From Cyanobacteria bacterium REEB459 (GTDB lineage: Bacteria; Cyanobacteriota; Cyanobacteriia; Phormidesmidales; Phormidesmidaceae): a stretch of DNA of 64,000 nucleotides. Under the pieces are notes generated by a model. That model was not told the origin of the DNA. It made no database searches and worked only from the letters and a program-made list of their open reading frames with translations. The stretch lies in assembly GCA_018970085.1 (NCBI GenBank), contig JAGWXD010000014.1:1-64000 (forward strand), given 5' to 3'. Of the stretch, positions 43,892 to 53,940 are shown piece after piece (positions within the stretch are counted from its first letter, which is position 1; each line of letters opens with the position of its first letter). A program made the translations under genes and the position numbers.

Positions 43892-45187
43892 CTAGATTCC
43901 CAATCGCTGGTAAATTTGATCAAGGTGGCGCAGATGGAGATCGGAGTCAAAACAAGCAGCTATCTCCGCTGCGGATAGGTGGGCTGTGATCTGGGGGTGA
44001 TCGCTAATTAGTTGACGAAAGTTCCCTCCTGGCCGGTTCCAGGCTTGATGGGCGCAGTCTTGTACAACGCTGTAGGCTGCTTCACGGGAAAGACCCTTTT
44101 CCACCAGGGCCAGTAATACGGTCTGGCTGAAGACTACCCCGCCGTAGATATTCATATTGCGGGCCATATTCTCGGGATAGACCAGTAAATATTTGACCAG
44201 TTCAGTGGTCTCCACCAGCATAAAGTGAGTCAGGATGCAGCTGTCTGGTAAGGCGACCCGCTCGACGGCACTGTGGGAAATATCCCGTTCGTGCCATAGA
44301 GCTACGTTTTCGAGGGCGGCCTGGGCGTTTCCCCGAAGGATGCGGGCCATACCCGTAAGGCGTTCAGACCGAATTGGATTACGCTTATGGGGCATAGCCG
44401 AGGATCCTTTTTGCTTTTTGGCGAAGAATTCCTCTACCTCTAGCACATCACTGCGTTGGAGGTTGCGAATTTCTACTGCAAAACGCTCAATAGAGGCCCC
44501 CAGTAGGGCCAGAGCATTCATATATTCGGCGTGGATATCGCGGGAAATCACCTGGGTAGAGGCGGTATCGGGCTTTAAGCCCAGGTATTGGCAGGCCAGT
44601 ACCTCTACCTGAGGATCAATATTGGCGTAGGTGCCCACCGCCCCTGAGATTTTGCCCACCGCTACCGTATCCTGCAATCGGGTGAGGCGATCGCGGTGTC
44701 GCAGCATTTCCGCCAACCACCCTGCCAGCTTAAAGCCAAAGGTAATGGGTTCGGCGTGAATCCCATGGGAGCGACCAATCATGACGGTGGCTCGATGTTC
44801 CTGAGCTCGATAGCGGATCGCCTCAATGAGATTTTGTAAATGAATCAAAATCACCTGCAAACTATCGATTAATTGCAGGGAAAGGGCGGTGTCCAGCATA
44901 TCGGAACTGGTCATGCCCAGATGAATATAGCGTCCCGCATCCCCCACATACTCGTTGAGGTTAGTCAGAAAGGCAATCACATCGTGGCGCACCTCGGCTT
45001 CGATTTCGAGAATACGCTTGGGATCAACCTTTGCCTTTGCCTTGATTTCCTCTAGGGCTGGTCTGGGCATATAACCTAGCTCAGCCTGGGCTTCACAAAC
45101 CGCCAGTTCCACCCGCAGCCAGGTTTTAAATTTATAATCCTCAGTCCAGAGGTTGCCCATTTCAGGCAGAGTATAGCGTTCAATCAA
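43892..45187 (-). CDS. purB: Adenylosuccinate lyase
   Basis: PurB catalyses two fumarate-releasing steps of purine synthesis: SAICAR to AICAR and adenylosuccinate to AMP. The 431-residue protein has the fumarase-superfamily signature GSSAMPHKRNP with the catalytic Ser loop. The catalytic His is in GRSHGIHAEPITFG, and TSSDMLDTALSLQL is a further substrate-binding segment. The length is normal and the start MIERYTLPEM is the family N-terminus. Confidence 0.97.
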   Translation of the reverse strand: MIERYTLPEMGNLWTEDYKFKTWLRVELAVCEAQAELGYMPRPALEEIKAKAKVDPKRILEIEAEVRHDVIAFLTNLNEYVGDAGRYIHLGMTSSDMLDTALSLQLIDSLQVILIHLQNLIEAIRYRAQEHRATVMIGRSHGIHAEPITFGFKLAGWLAEMLRHRDRLTRLQDTVAVGKISGAVGTYANIDPQVEVLACQYLGLKPDTASTQVISRDIHAEYMNALALLGASIERFAVEIRNLQRSDVLEVEEFFAKKQKGSSAMPHKRNPIRSERLTGMARILRGNAQAALENVALWHERDISHSAVERVALPDSCILTHFMLVETTELVKYLLVYPENMARNMNIYGGVVFSQTVLLALVEKGLSREAAYSVVQDCAHQAWNRPGGNFRQLISDHPQITAHLSAAEIAACFDSDLHLRHLDQIYQRLGI

Positions 45188-45260
45188 GGCTTTGTAGCTG
45201 AATCCAACGGTTTTATTTTACCTGGCTGAACCCTAACACCACCGATTGTTTTTGCCTCAT

Positions 45261-47204
45261 CTACTGGGGTTGGGATAGACGATTGAGATTTTTCACAGCA
45301 TAGCCCAGGTTAGATTGATACTCTCCTACTTTAGTCTGGGCCAGGCTGTGGCGGGGATGGTTAGGGGGCACCTGTTGCATCAGGGCGATCGCCTGTTTCC
45401 AGGAATTCACAATGACCTGCCATTCAGCCGCAGTCTTGGCCGTTTGGGAGAGAGTGGCGGCCCTAGTCGCGGTATTCACAGCCTGACGGAAAGTATCGGT
45501 TTGAGTCAGGTCAGGGCTTGGGGCGGGTTTAATTGGCATGGGCGTTGGGGCAGGTGCCAGGGTTACCCCGGGGGACTGTTGCAACGCCGTGCGAAGGGTA
45601 TTAAATCCCATCCAGGAGAGCACCAGGGCCAGAGCCCCAAACCCAACCCCGGCCAGAATTTTAGGTAAGGACTTGAGATTGCCTGGGGACCTGGATCTGG
45701 CATTCAGTTGGGCTACCTCTTGATCGGACACCGGTGCAAACTTGTGAATAAAATCATCGGCAGCCTCCAGGTCAGCCGCGCCAGAGGTGGGGTTAAACAC
45801 CTCAGATTCGGGCCAAAACCCATTACTCTGGCCTTTAGCGGAAGTCAGATTGGCCCCATAGAAGTCCTGGTTGAAATCCCCAGGGGTTCCAAATTCAGGG
45901 GGAGGCGGTGCCCCTAAATCCAGACTGGGACTGTCTAGATCGGCCAGGGACCGATCCCCCAGGTCGGCTGCCATTGCGGGTTGAGAGGTGGGGCTCGGAT
46001 CGAAGCCCAGTTCTTCGCTGAAATCCATCCCAGGTATGGAAATATCAGTTTCTGAAGGCAGGCTTGGGCCGGCAGAGGCCGACTGATGCCCTGTGCCAAA
46101 GGTTTCAGGATCTAGGTTAAGGGTTTCGGGTTGAAATTGATTGCCGACCACCCGCTCGCTACTATCAAGGGACCAGTCAAGATCGGCCATGGGTGGCTGG
46201 GGTAGGGTCCCAGAAAATTGATCAGCGCTATCCCAGGCATCCTCAGGCCAGATCAGGCCTGGAGTGTCTTCCCCATCTGTCTTCAGGTCAAAGGGGTGGG
46301 GCTCAGCCATGGGCGGCTCTGGGGCAGAATTAAACACCAGATTGGGATCAAACTCCTCTGCAGCCGGTGCCGAAGCCTTTTCAAAATCTGCTGGGGTCGA
46401 GACCTCCGAAACCGGATTCCAGGCCCCAGGGTGGGCATCAGAATTCAGATCCCAATGGTCTTCTTGTTTTTGATCCCCCTGGGGGAAGCTGCCAGAGAGG
46501 TCAGCCGCCGCCGGTGTAATCCCATCAAAATCGGCCCCCAGGTCGCTATCAAAGCCCAGGTTGTCTTGATCAATCAGAAAATCCAGGTTTAGATCAGGGC
46601 GATCGGATGCCTCCAGGTCAATCGGGGCTTCCAGACCCAGGCTATCGGTTTGACTGGTGGCCTTGGCCAGCTCTAGATCGAGGTCAAGGGCCTGATCTAA
46701 ATCTAAGGAGGGGAGATCGGCTAGGTCCAGATCGCCTTCATCCTGGAAGGCTAACCCCAGTTCCCGTTCTAAATCCAGGGTGCTATCTGTCAAAGCAGCC
46801 CCGGCAGAAGTATCCTGGGAGGCTAGCAGAGCCTCCAGTTCGGTCAAAGTCGTCGAGTCTGGGCCGGTCGCTGCCTCCCCGCCAGCAGTGGAGATCGCCA
46901 AACCAGTGCCCAGGGTAACCTCTTCGGTCCAATCGCTACCATAGTGCCCTTGTTGTTTACCGCTAATGATCAGGCGGTGGATATGGGCCAGGTCTAATCC
47001 CTTAATTCCCCGGCTGACATAGGGCACCAGTTCGGCTTGGTGGGGAACCACAGCCGCCTCTAAGATAACCTGGAGCAGATCCTCCTGTTGAGCCACATAG
47101 GCAGTGATGCCTTTGGCCTGGAGATGGCGGTTAATTAGGGTGGCAATGGCGTCGGGATGGCCCTGTCTTGCCATGTGGAGAACTTCGGGTGGCGGATTAG
47201 ACAT
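45261..47204 (-). CDS. Large acidic protein with one C-terminal membrane helix
   Basis: The 647-residue protein has three parts. Residues 1-95 form a folded domain (ARQGHPDAIATLINRHLQAKGI, and YVSRGIKGLDLAHIHRLIISG) that I associate with a common but unnamed cyanobacterial N-terminal domain. Residues about 105-520 are a very acidic, Asp/Leu/Pro-rich, low-complexity linker with repeated DLD-type words. A membrane helix (about 537-555, VGFGALALVLSWMGF) and a C-terminal helical domain of about 70 residues (TAAEWQVIVNSWKQAIALMQ) follow. The function is not known. It is likely an inner-membrane protein with a long, flexible, negatively charged cytoplasmic part. Confidence 0.8.
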   Translation of the reverse strand: MSNPPPEVLHMARQGHPDAIATLINRHLQAKGITAYVAQQEDLLQVILEAAVVPHQAELVPYVSRGIKGLDLAHIHRLIISGKQQGHYGSDWTEEVTLGTGLAISTAGGEAATGPDSTTLTELEALLASQDTSAGAALTDSTLDLERELGLAFQDEGDLDLADLPSLDLDQALDLDLELAKATSQTDSLGLEAPIDLEASDRPDLNLDFLIDQDNLGFDSDLGADFDGITPAAADLSGSFPQGDQKQEDHWDLNSDAHPGAWNPVSEVSTPADFEKASAPAAEEFDPNLVFNSAPEPPMAEPHPFDLKTDGEDTPGLIWPEDAWDSADQFSGTLPQPPMADLDWSLDSSERVVGNQFQPETLNLDPETFGTGHQSASAGPSLPSETDISIPGMDFSEELGFDPSPTSQPAMAADLGDRSLADLDSPSLDLGAPPPPEFGTPGDFNQDFYGANLTSAKGQSNGFWPESEVFNPTSGAADLEAADDFIHKFAPVSDQEVAQLNARSRSPGNLKSLPKILAGVGFGALALVLSWMGFNTLRTALQQSPGVTLAPAPTPMPIKPAPSPDLTQTDTFRQAVNTATRAATLSQTAKTAAEWQVIVNSWKQAIALMQQVPPNHPRHSLAQTKVGEYQSNLGYAVKNLNRLSQPQ

Positions 47205-47340
47205 AGTGGATCTGTGGAGTTGAGTGAATCCAGGCTAGAGGCCAGAAAATTGTCTATAAGTATGCCCTGATTGGCTAATATTGGCACACCTAACTGCAAA
47301 TTCAGGTCACCCGACCTCAACCAGACTGCTCAAGGGCAGA

Positions 47341-50100
47341 TCAAGGCTGGCTGTCTATCTGTTGCAGAATTTTTTCCAGTTGTTGCTGAGCTTCGCCGTA
47401 GCCCTGCCAATTTTTCTCCTGCAGGGCGGATTGACCAGTCTGGTAAGCCCGTAGAGCCGCCTTTACCAGGCCCCCCAAATTGCTGGGTGGAGCCGTCGGG
47501 GCAGATTGGGCCGTCGCCGCAGGTAGGCCAAACACAGCCTGGAGAGCCTGGTTGAGGGTTGGCTCCATAACTACCCGATCGCCATAGGCCACAATCACCC
47601 GTCGCAGTTCGGGTAATTCGCCCTGTTCGGCCCGCAAATAAATGGGCTGCACGTACAGCAGGGATTGTTCAATGGGAACCACTAACAGGTTACCCCAGAT
47701 CACCCGCGAACCCTGTTGACTCCAGAGGGTGAATTGCCCCGATATCTCGGGGGTTTGGTTAATACGGGCTTCGATCTGACTGGGTCCAAAGACCAACTCC
47801 TGCTTAGGGAATTCATACAGTAGGAGCTGACCATAGTTGTCGCCATCGGAGACTCCGGCCATCCAGGCAATCATATTGTCACGATTGGCTGGGGTAAAGG
47901 GGAGTATCTGTAAAAATTCCTCCTGACCCAGTTTAGGCAACTTCATGATGATGTAGTAGGGTTCCATGGCCTCCAGATTGCCTTCATGGCTGAGTTGGGG
48001 AAATCGCCACAGATCTTCGCGGTTGTAAAACACCTCCGGATTATCCATATGGTAGGCCCGATACATTTGAGCCTGGATGGTAAAAAAGTCCTGAGGATAG
48101 CGCAGATGTTCTCTGTAGGCCTTGGGCATGGCAGCCAGGGGCTTGAACAACTGGGGAAAGATGCGCTGGTAGGTGGCCAGCACCGGATCTTGCTGATCTC
48201 GGGCGAAAAACTCCAAGCTGCCGTCGTAGGCGTCAATAAAAACCTTGACCGCATCTCGAATGTAGTTGGCCTGCTGGGGTAACAGGGCAGTGGGCTGACC
48301 CATGGGTGCAACTAGCTGGCTGTAGCGAGACAGGGGTTCAGCATAGGGGTAGCGATCGCTAATGGTATAGCCATCCATAATCCACTTCAGTCGCCCCCCA
48401 ATCACCGCCAGGTAGGGATCATGGTCAAAGCTGAGAAAGGGAGCAATACGGCTGACCCGTTCTTGAATTAGCCGGTGGTAGTGAATGCGTGATTCATTGT
48501 TGAAATAGTTGGAAATCAACAACCGCAAATTTCCCAGATCGTAGGCGTAGATCACCCGCCGCAGCCAGGAATTTAAAGCCACCCCGCCACTACCCTGGTA
48601 GCGATAGGCGGCGTTGGTATCTCCCTGGGGATAGTCAAATTCATCGGTATTTGTGCCCGTAAAAATATAATTAGCAGTATTTTCGCCGTAGTAAATGCGG
48701 GGTTGATCCAGAGCTAGATCCACCGTGGATACCGGCGGCACATTGCGCAGAAAGAATTCTGGCAAACCATTGGCAGATACCTGGTTAACCGGGCTCATTA
48801 CCAGGCCAAAGCCATGGGTAAACTTAAGCTGGCGGTTAATCCAATTTTGAGCCTCAGCCGGTAGTTGATCTACTGCCAGTTCCCGCGCCGCCAGGTTGAC
48901 CTGGCGGTAATCTCCCTTGAGGGTGTAGCGATCGATGTCGACGTCGCCAAAATTATAGTAAAGACGAATTTCCTGGAGTTGCTTGTAGGTACTCAGCAGG
49001 GGGGCATAATCCCACAGGCGAATATTATGGATAGTCGCTTGGTTGGCCTGCAGGGTAGCCTGGTCTAGATGGTTTTTAGCCGGAAAGGGCTGGGAACTGA
49101 CCTGGGTAAGATCGTAGGCTTGCCGGGTAAAGGCGATGTTGTGCTCGATATAGGGTCGTTCGATCGCCAGTTCGTTGGGCTCTACCATTAAAGTCTGTTG
49201 CAACCAGGGGTAGAGGCCGCGGGCAGCCACTAAAACCACCAGATAGATAAAAATGCCCAAAATTGGCAGGGCAAAGCCATTCCGCCAGAGGGCCAGTAAA
49301 AATAACCCAGCCACCGCCAGGGTGACAAATACCATCAGCCAGTCAGCCTGGAGTCGGGCATGGGCATCGGTATAACCGGCACCAAATACCACGCCGCCCT
49401 CGGCGTAGAGCAGAGAAAACCGATGCAACCAGAAGCCCAGGCCCATGAGGCCAGCCAGCCAGGCCAGCAGCAGACAGAGATGGGTTTTAGGCTCCCCGGT
49501 AAGAAAATACTTCCAGCCCCGTTCGGGGCGAATTTCTCCTTTTAAGCCGTAGACAATCAGGCTGACCAAGAGGGCCCAGACCACCAGCTCGATTAGCCTG
49601 CTATGGAGGCGCTCCCAGAGGGGCAGGCGAAATAGATAAAACCCCAGGTCACGCTGAAAAATAGGATCAACCTGGTTAAAGGCGCTGGCATTCAAGAACT
49701 TCAGCATCGTTTGCCAGTCTCTAGCGCTATCTAGGGCTAGCCCCAGACAAAGGATGGTAATTCCTACCACCAGGCCCCAGTTCAGCCAGGCCCTGAACTG
49801 CCGCTGCTGTTGCCCGGCCAGGGGGTAAGAGCTGGACAACTGGTAGGGGCGATCGCGGGTAATGGTCAGGGCTAGCCAGCAATTCAGGCCGAGCCAGAGA
49901 GCGGTCAGCAAAAACACCGCCAGGGCCAACCCCAGTTGCCACCGCAACCGAGTCCAGAACACCGATGCCAGGTTGACAGACTGAAACCACCAGGATTCTG
50001 TTAGCAGGTGTACCAGCTGGTTACTCAGCAACAGCAGAAAAATACCGGCCAGCAACCAGACCAGAAGATGACGACCTTGGGAAGCAGGGGAGTAGGTCAA
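47341..50100 (-). CDS. UPF0182 family large membrane protein
   Basis: This 919-residue protein belongs to UPF0182 (COG1615). About seven membrane helices occupy residues 10-320 and a large extracytoplasmic domain follows (about 330-880), with recognisable pieces such as YIEHNIAFTRQAYDL, YGENTANYIFTGTNTDEFDYP and FFTIQAQMYRAYHM. A Gln/Ala-rich coiled tail ends it. Homologues occur in cyanobacteria and actinobacteria; the role is unknown. It is about 135 bp upstream of the acidic membrane protein gene on the same strand. Confidence 0.9.
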   Translation of the reverse strand: MTYSPASQGRHLLVWLLAGIFLLLLSNQLVHLLTESWWFQSVNLASVFWTRLRWQLGLALAVFLLTALWLGLNCWLALTITRDRPYQLSSSYPLAGQQQRQFRAWLNWGLVVGITILCLGLALDSARDWQTMLKFLNASAFNQVDPIFQRDLGFYLFRLPLWERLHSRLIELVVWALLVSLIVYGLKGEIRPERGWKYFLTGEPKTHLCLLLAWLAGLMGLGFWLHRFSLLYAEGGVVFGAGYTDAHARLQADWLMVFVTLAVAGLFLLALWRNGFALPILGIFIYLVVLVAARGLYPWLQQTLMVEPNELAIERPYIEHNIAFTRQAYDLTQVSSQPFPAKNHLDQATLQANQATIHNIRLWDYAPLLSTYKQLQEIRLYYNFGDVDIDRYTLKGDYRQVNLAARELAVDQLPAEAQNWINRQLKFTHGFGLVMSPVNQVSANGLPEFFLRNVPPVSTVDLALDQPRIYYGENTANYIFTGTNTDEFDYPQGDTNAAYRYQGSGGVALNSWLRRVIYAYDLGNLRLLISNYFNNESRIHYHRLIQERVSRIAPFLSFDHDPYLAVIGGRLKWIMDGYTISDRYPYAEPLSRYSQLVAPMGQPTALLPQQANYIRDAVKVFIDAYDGSLEFFARDQQDPVLATYQRIFPQLFKPLAAMPKAYREHLRYPQDFFTIQAQMYRAYHMDNPEVFYNREDLWRFPQLSHEGNLEAMEPYYIIMKLPKLGQEEFLQILPFTPANRDNMIAWMAGVSDGDNYGQLLLYEFPKQELVFGPSQIEARINQTPEISGQFTLWSQQGSRVIWGNLLVVPIEQSLLYVQPIYLRAEQGELPELRRVIVAYGDRVVMEPTLNQALQAVFGLPAATAQSAPTAPPSNLGGLVKAALRAYQTGQSALQEKNWQGYGEAQQQLEKILQQIDSQP

Positions 50101-50268
50101 GGCAAAGGGAACCTGACTAAGAGGGAATGCTTACGATCTTAAGGGATGATCAACCCTCCCTTGCTGTTCGGTCATGTATCTACACCCTAACCCAGCTAGG
50201 GGCACCCCGACTTAACTCTACCTAGACCGGGCTCGGGGGTACCAGCCCCTCACCCCCCAAGGGCCTCT

Positions 50269-50721
50269 CTAGAGAGATTGCAGCACCTTTTTAGCCTCGG
50301 CGGCATGGGCCTTGGGATTAAATTGGGAATTAAAAATATGGCGGACCACCCCCTCTTGATCGATCACGTAGGTGACCCGGCCGGGCAATAATCCCAGGGT
50401 TGAGGGTACGCCATAGGCACGGCGGACGCTGCCATCGCCGTCACTGACCAGGGTAAAGGGAAGCTGGTATTTATTGGCAAACTGATGATGGGAGCTAGGG
50501 GAGTCACTGCTGATGCCAATCACCTCTGCTCCAATCTGTTGAAACTCGGAATGACTATCTCGAAAGGAACAGGACTCAAGGGTGCAACCGGGGGTATCAT
50601 CCTTGGGATAAAAATACAGCACTACCGCCTTTTGCCCCCTGAAGCTGCTAAGGGTAACGGTTTCCCCGGCTTGGTTGGTTAAGCTAAAGTCAGGGGCCAA
50701 CTGGCCAACTTGAACAGACAT
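50269..50721 (-). CDS. Peroxiredoxin Q (BCP type)
   Basis: This thiol peroxidase reduces hydrogen peroxide and organic peroxides. The 150-residue protein carries the peroxidatic Cys46 and resolving Cys51 in PGCTLESCSFRD, the five-residue spacing typical of the atypical two-Cys BCP/PrxQ class. It also has YFYPKDDTPG before the site and ISSDSPSSHHQF after it. No targeting signal is seen. It is divergent from the cryptochrome gene. Confidence 0.95.
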   Translation of the reverse strand: MSVQVGQLAPDFSLTNQAGETVTLSSFRGQKAVVLYFYPKDDTPGCTLESCSFRDSHSEFQQIGAEVIGISSDSPSSHHQFANKYQLPFTLVSDGDGSVRRAYGVPSTLGLLPGRVTYVIDQEGVVRHIFNSQFNPKAHAAEAKKVLQSL

Positions 50722-50879
50722 AGAACGTTCTCCCTGAACGGTGAATAATCAATGGTTAGCAGCACTGGCCCAGGCATGCCGGAGTCACTACCCCTTAGCA
50801 GTACCAATCCCGGCTTAAGATGCTTAACATAACGTAATATAACCCATTTCAGTCCCTGGTCTCTGGCACCTTTCTCATT

Positions 50880-52373
50880 ATGACTACTCTGATCTGGTTC
50901 CGTTTAGACCTACGGCTGCATGACCATGAGCTAGTAGAGCAGGCCCTGGCCCTGGGACAGGGCTTAATTCCTGTGTATTGTTTTGACCCCCGTCAGTTTG
51001 GCCACACAGGTTTTGGATTTGCCTCTACTGGGAGCCACCGAGCCCGTTTTCTCTGGCAAAGTGTAGCCGATTTACGGCGATCGCTGCGATCGCTGGGTAG
51101 CGATTTGGTAGTGCGCCAGGGCCATCCCGAAACTATTATTCCCGACCTGGTGAGCCACCTGGGGGTCACCCGAGTTATGTGGCATTGTCAGCCAAGCCCG
51201 GCCGACCAGGCCATTGAGGTCGCCCTGAGCCAGGGGCTGGCCGCCCTGGGGGTGCCAACCCTGACGGCCTGGGCCGATACGCTCTACCACCGCGATCAAC
51301 TGCCCTTTAGGCTCACCGAGTTACCCGAGTTGTTTACCCCCTTTCGCCAGGCGGTGGAGCGCCACAGCTCAATTCTGCCGCCCCGGCCCAGCCCTGGCCG
51401 ACTGCCGCCCCTACCACCGGTAACCCCAGGCGATCTACCCAGCCTGGCTGATTTGGGCCTCAGCCCGCCGGCAGCCGATCGCCGGGCCGTTTTGACCTTT
51501 GAGGGGGGTGAACAGGCGGCTCTGGCCCGCTTGCAAGACTATATCTGGCGAACCGATTCGTTACGGACTTATAAACTAACCCGTAATCGGATGGTGGGGG
51601 CTAACTATTCTTCTAAGTTCTCGCCCTGGCTGGCCCTGGGCTGCCTATCGCCCCGCCAGGTCTATGCCAGCATTAGCCAGTATGAGACCGAACGGGTCAG
51701 CAACGAGTCCACCTACTGGCTTGTATTTGAGCTGCTGTGGCGGGATTATTTCCATTTTATGCTGGCAAAACACGGCGATCGCCTATTTTCGGTCTCTGGC
51801 CTGCGTTGTTTAGATATTGCCTGGAGCCAGCATTGGCCCGACTTTGAAGCCTGGCGTTCGGGCTTGACCGGGTTTCCCCTGATTGATGCCAATATGCGAG
51901 AACTGGCGGCTACGGGCTTTATGTCGAATCGGGGTCGACAAAACGTAGCCAGTTTTCTCACCAAAAACCTGGGTCTGGACTGGCGCCTGGGGGCGCAATG
52001 GTTTGAATCCTTACTGATTGACTACGATGCCAGTAGTAACTACGGCAACTGGAACTACGCCGCCGGCATTGGCAACGATGGTCGAGGTTTTCGTTACTTC
52101 AACCTGCTCAAGCAGGCCCAGGACTACGATGCCACAGGCAACTACGTTAAGCTCTGGCTGCCAGAACTGCGATCTCTACCCGCCAGCCAGGTGCACCAGC
52201 CCTGGCGATTGTCAGCCGCACAACAGCGAGATTTTGGCGTCAACCTGGGAGTTGACTATCCCTTACCGATGGTGGATCTAGAGGCGTCTGCCAGCAAAAA
52301 CAAAGCCATCTACACCCTGGCCGAGGGCTCTAGCAAGAATTCCGAGCCCCGACCCCTGAGGTCACAACCCTAA
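50880..52373 (+). CDS. DASH-type cryptochrome / photolyase
   Basis: This 497-residue flavoprotein belongs to the photolyase family. The N-terminal alpha/beta domain (WFRLDLRLHDHELVEQAL) is followed by the helical FAD domain: TYKLTRNRMVGANYSSKFSPWLALGCLSPRQ and GNWNYAAGIGNDGRGFRYF carry the typical DASH signatures. Members repair UV lesions in single-stranded or looped DNA or act in light signalling. The last 40 residues are not conserved in appearance. The gene is divergent from the peroxiredoxin gene; the intergenic TAATAT near 50835 is a possible -10 element. Confidence 0.9.
   Translation: MTTLIWFRLDLRLHDHELVEQALALGQGLIPVYCFDPRQFGHTGFGFASTGSHRARFLWQSVADLRRSLRSLGSDLVVRQGHPETIIPDLVSHLGVTRVMWHCQPSPADQAIEVALSQGLAALGVPTLTAWADTLYHRDQLPFRLTELPELFTPFRQAVERHSSILPPRPSPGRLPPLPPVTPGDLPSLADLGLSPPAADRRAVLTFEGGEQAALARLQDYIWRTDSLRTYKLTRNRMVGANYSSKFSPWLALGCLSPRQVYASISQYETERVSNESTYWLVFELLWRDYFHFMLAKHGDRLFSVSGLRCLDIAWSQHWPDFEAWRSGLTGFPLIDANMRELAATGFMSNRGRQNVASFLTKNLGLDWRLGAQWFESLLIDYDASSNYGNWNYAAGIGNDGRGFRYFNLLKQAQDYDATGNYVKLWLPELRSLPASQVHQPWRLSAAQQRDFGVNLGVDYPLPMVDLEASASKNKAIYTLAEGSSKNSEPRPLRSQP
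51077..51093. repeat. Two HIP1 octamers one base apart
   Basis: GCGATCGC occurs at 51077-51084 and again at 51086-51093 within the cryptochrome gene. This octamer (HIP1) is strongly over-represented in many cyanobacterial genomes. Other clear copies in this window are at 769-776 and 12633-12640. The tandem pair is noted as a lineage marker, not as an operator. Confidence 0.85.
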
Positions 52374-52435
52374 GGCTTCAAGGGGGTGAGCAGATGCTTT
52401 AACTAGGGATTTTTGCTGATAGCCTGGGCCCGGCC

Positions 52436-53152
52436 CTAAGGCTGAGACAGGTCAACGGCCGCCTGAAAGGCGTCCCAATTCGTGACATCCTGCAGTAGGG
52501 CCTGATAGCCCAAGCTGTTGGGATGGAGCCCGTCACTAGCCAGTCGATCGCAATACCACTGGTGCCCCCGCCCCAGCCATTGATCTAGCAGATCTAAATA
52601 GGGAATGTTTAAGCGATGGCAGGCCAGGCGGGTGGCCTCTTTATAGCGCCATTGCTCAGCATGGCCATAGTAAAGCACCTTAGAAAAGGGCATCGCGGCT
52701 TCGTTCACCGGGGTCATGCCCACAAACAACACCGGACAAAGCTGACGGGCCTGGGTTAGCAGAGCCCAAATAGTGTGCTCGAACTCTGCAAATTCCGTGT
52801 AGTTACGCCCCAGGGGACGGCCAATGCGGGCGGAGTCGTTAATGCCCACCGAAAGAATCATCAGATCGGGCAGCCGGTTGCGAATTTCACCCCGATAGCG
52901 AAACTCCTGATCTAGGCGCGCTCTTACCTGCTGTACCCGGTCACCCCGGACTCCCAGATTATAAAATACTGCTCCAGAGGAGCCGGGACTCATGGAAAGT
53001 CGCCGCAATCGCTCTACCCAGCCACCGGCCTCTGGATCGCCAAAGCCGTAAACGCAACTGTCACCGATGACCACAACTTTTTGGGGGTGAGTTGCCCTCA
53101 AGCCCGAAGAACGGGAAAAAACACTGGTGGAAGTGGCTAACATGCAGGCCAA
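52436..53152 (-). CDS. GDSL/SGNH-family hydrolase
   Basis: The 238-residue protein has the SGNH blocks: VVVIGDSCVYGFG with the nucleophile Ser, the oxyanion Gly and Asn regions (NLGVRGDRVQQV and ILSVGINDSARIG), and the catalytic Asp-His in SDGLHPNSLGYQ. It is probably an esterase or lipase acting on small esters. An ATG three codons later (MLATSTSVF) is an equally good start. The N-terminal 20 residues are not clearly a signal peptide, so the location is uncertain. Confidence 0.85.
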   Translation of the reverse strand: MACMLATSTSVFSRSSGLRATHPQKVVVIGDSCVYGFGDPEAGGWVERLRRLSMSPGSSGAVFYNLGVRGDRVQQVRARLDQEFRYRGEIRNRLPDLMILSVGINDSARIGRPLGRNYTEFAEFEHTIWALLTQARQLCPVLFVGMTPVNEAAMPFSKVLYYGHAEQWRYKEATRLACHRLNIPYLDLLDQWLGRGHQWYCDRLASDGLHPNSLGYQALLQDVTNWDAFQAAVDLSQP

Positions 53153-53254
53153 CCGAGCGATAAAAGACTAAAAACCAGGGCATCCCCGGGTTTGTTTTAA
53201 ATTGTTTACATAGTACCCCTTAATGGTTAATTTCTGTTAATCTAATCAAACTTT

Positions 53255-53866
53255 TTATGCCCTCTTCAAGCATTCTTTAACGATTTTCCATACCTGGGGA
53301 TGGTTCATCATAAAGGTATGCCAGGCCGGCACTTGCAGCACCTCCTCGGGGCTGATGATGGCGGTTTCAGAGAGGGCGACAATGCCATCATTGACCTCAT
53401 GGCCAAAGGGGCTAAGGCTGCCCCGGGGGCCACCGGTGCCGGCCACTATGGTGTAAGGGTTGGCCAGAGGGGGTAATTGGGCGTAAAAGGCTGGACTGGT
53501 GAGATTCAGGCCACACTGCCCCGTAAACCACCGAAAAGGAGGTAACTGCCAGGCTAACCTGGCCAGGCGGGGGGGCTGATTGGGGGTGCCTAGCATAATA
53601 ACATGGTGGGGAAGGCCGATTTCACCCTGGCCCAGGGCGGCCCGGGTGAGCAGCCCTCCTAGGGAATGGGCAACAACGGCATAGGGGCCCTGCTGGCCCA
53701 GTCGTTGCAGCCGTTGGGCCAGGCGATTGGCAATGGTGTCAAAGGTTTCGGCAAAGGCAAAGTAGCTAAACTGTTCAGTGCTGTGGCCCAGTTGTTTCAG
53801 GGACTGCTCCAGATTCAACAGAGATAGGGAGGTTCTGGCCAGGCCATGGATGAGCAATATCTGCAT
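53255..53866 (-). CDS. Alpha/beta-fold lipase-like hydrolase
   Basis: This 203-residue protein has the alpha/beta-hydrolase start ILLIHGLARTSLSL and nucleophile elbow VVAHSLGGLLTRAAL (A-H-S-L-G). A strand and His segment follow (HVIMLGTPNQP and a C-terminal VPAWHTFMMNHP with the likely catalytic His). The size matches short PGAP1/lipase-like proteins of cyanobacteria. The true substrate is unknown. It is about 75 bp upstream of the LpxB-like gene's stop on the same strand, but in a different transcription order. Confidence 0.84.
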   Translation of the reverse strand: MQILLIHGLARTSLSLLNLEQSLKQLGHSTEQFSYFAFAETFDTIANRLAQRLQRLGQQGPYAVVAHSLGGLLTRAALGQGEIGLPHHVIMLGTPNQPPRLARLAWQLPPFRWFTGQCGLNLTSPAFYAQLPPLANPYTIVAGTGGPRGSLSPFGHEVNDGIVALSETAIISPEEVLQVPAWHTFMMNHPQVWKIVKECLKRA

Positions 53867-53940
53867 AGAGAAATTAGCCCCGAGGATGGGAATGGATAGC
53901 GGTGGCTGATGGCTGCGATCTTAGCGAAACATCGGCGAGA

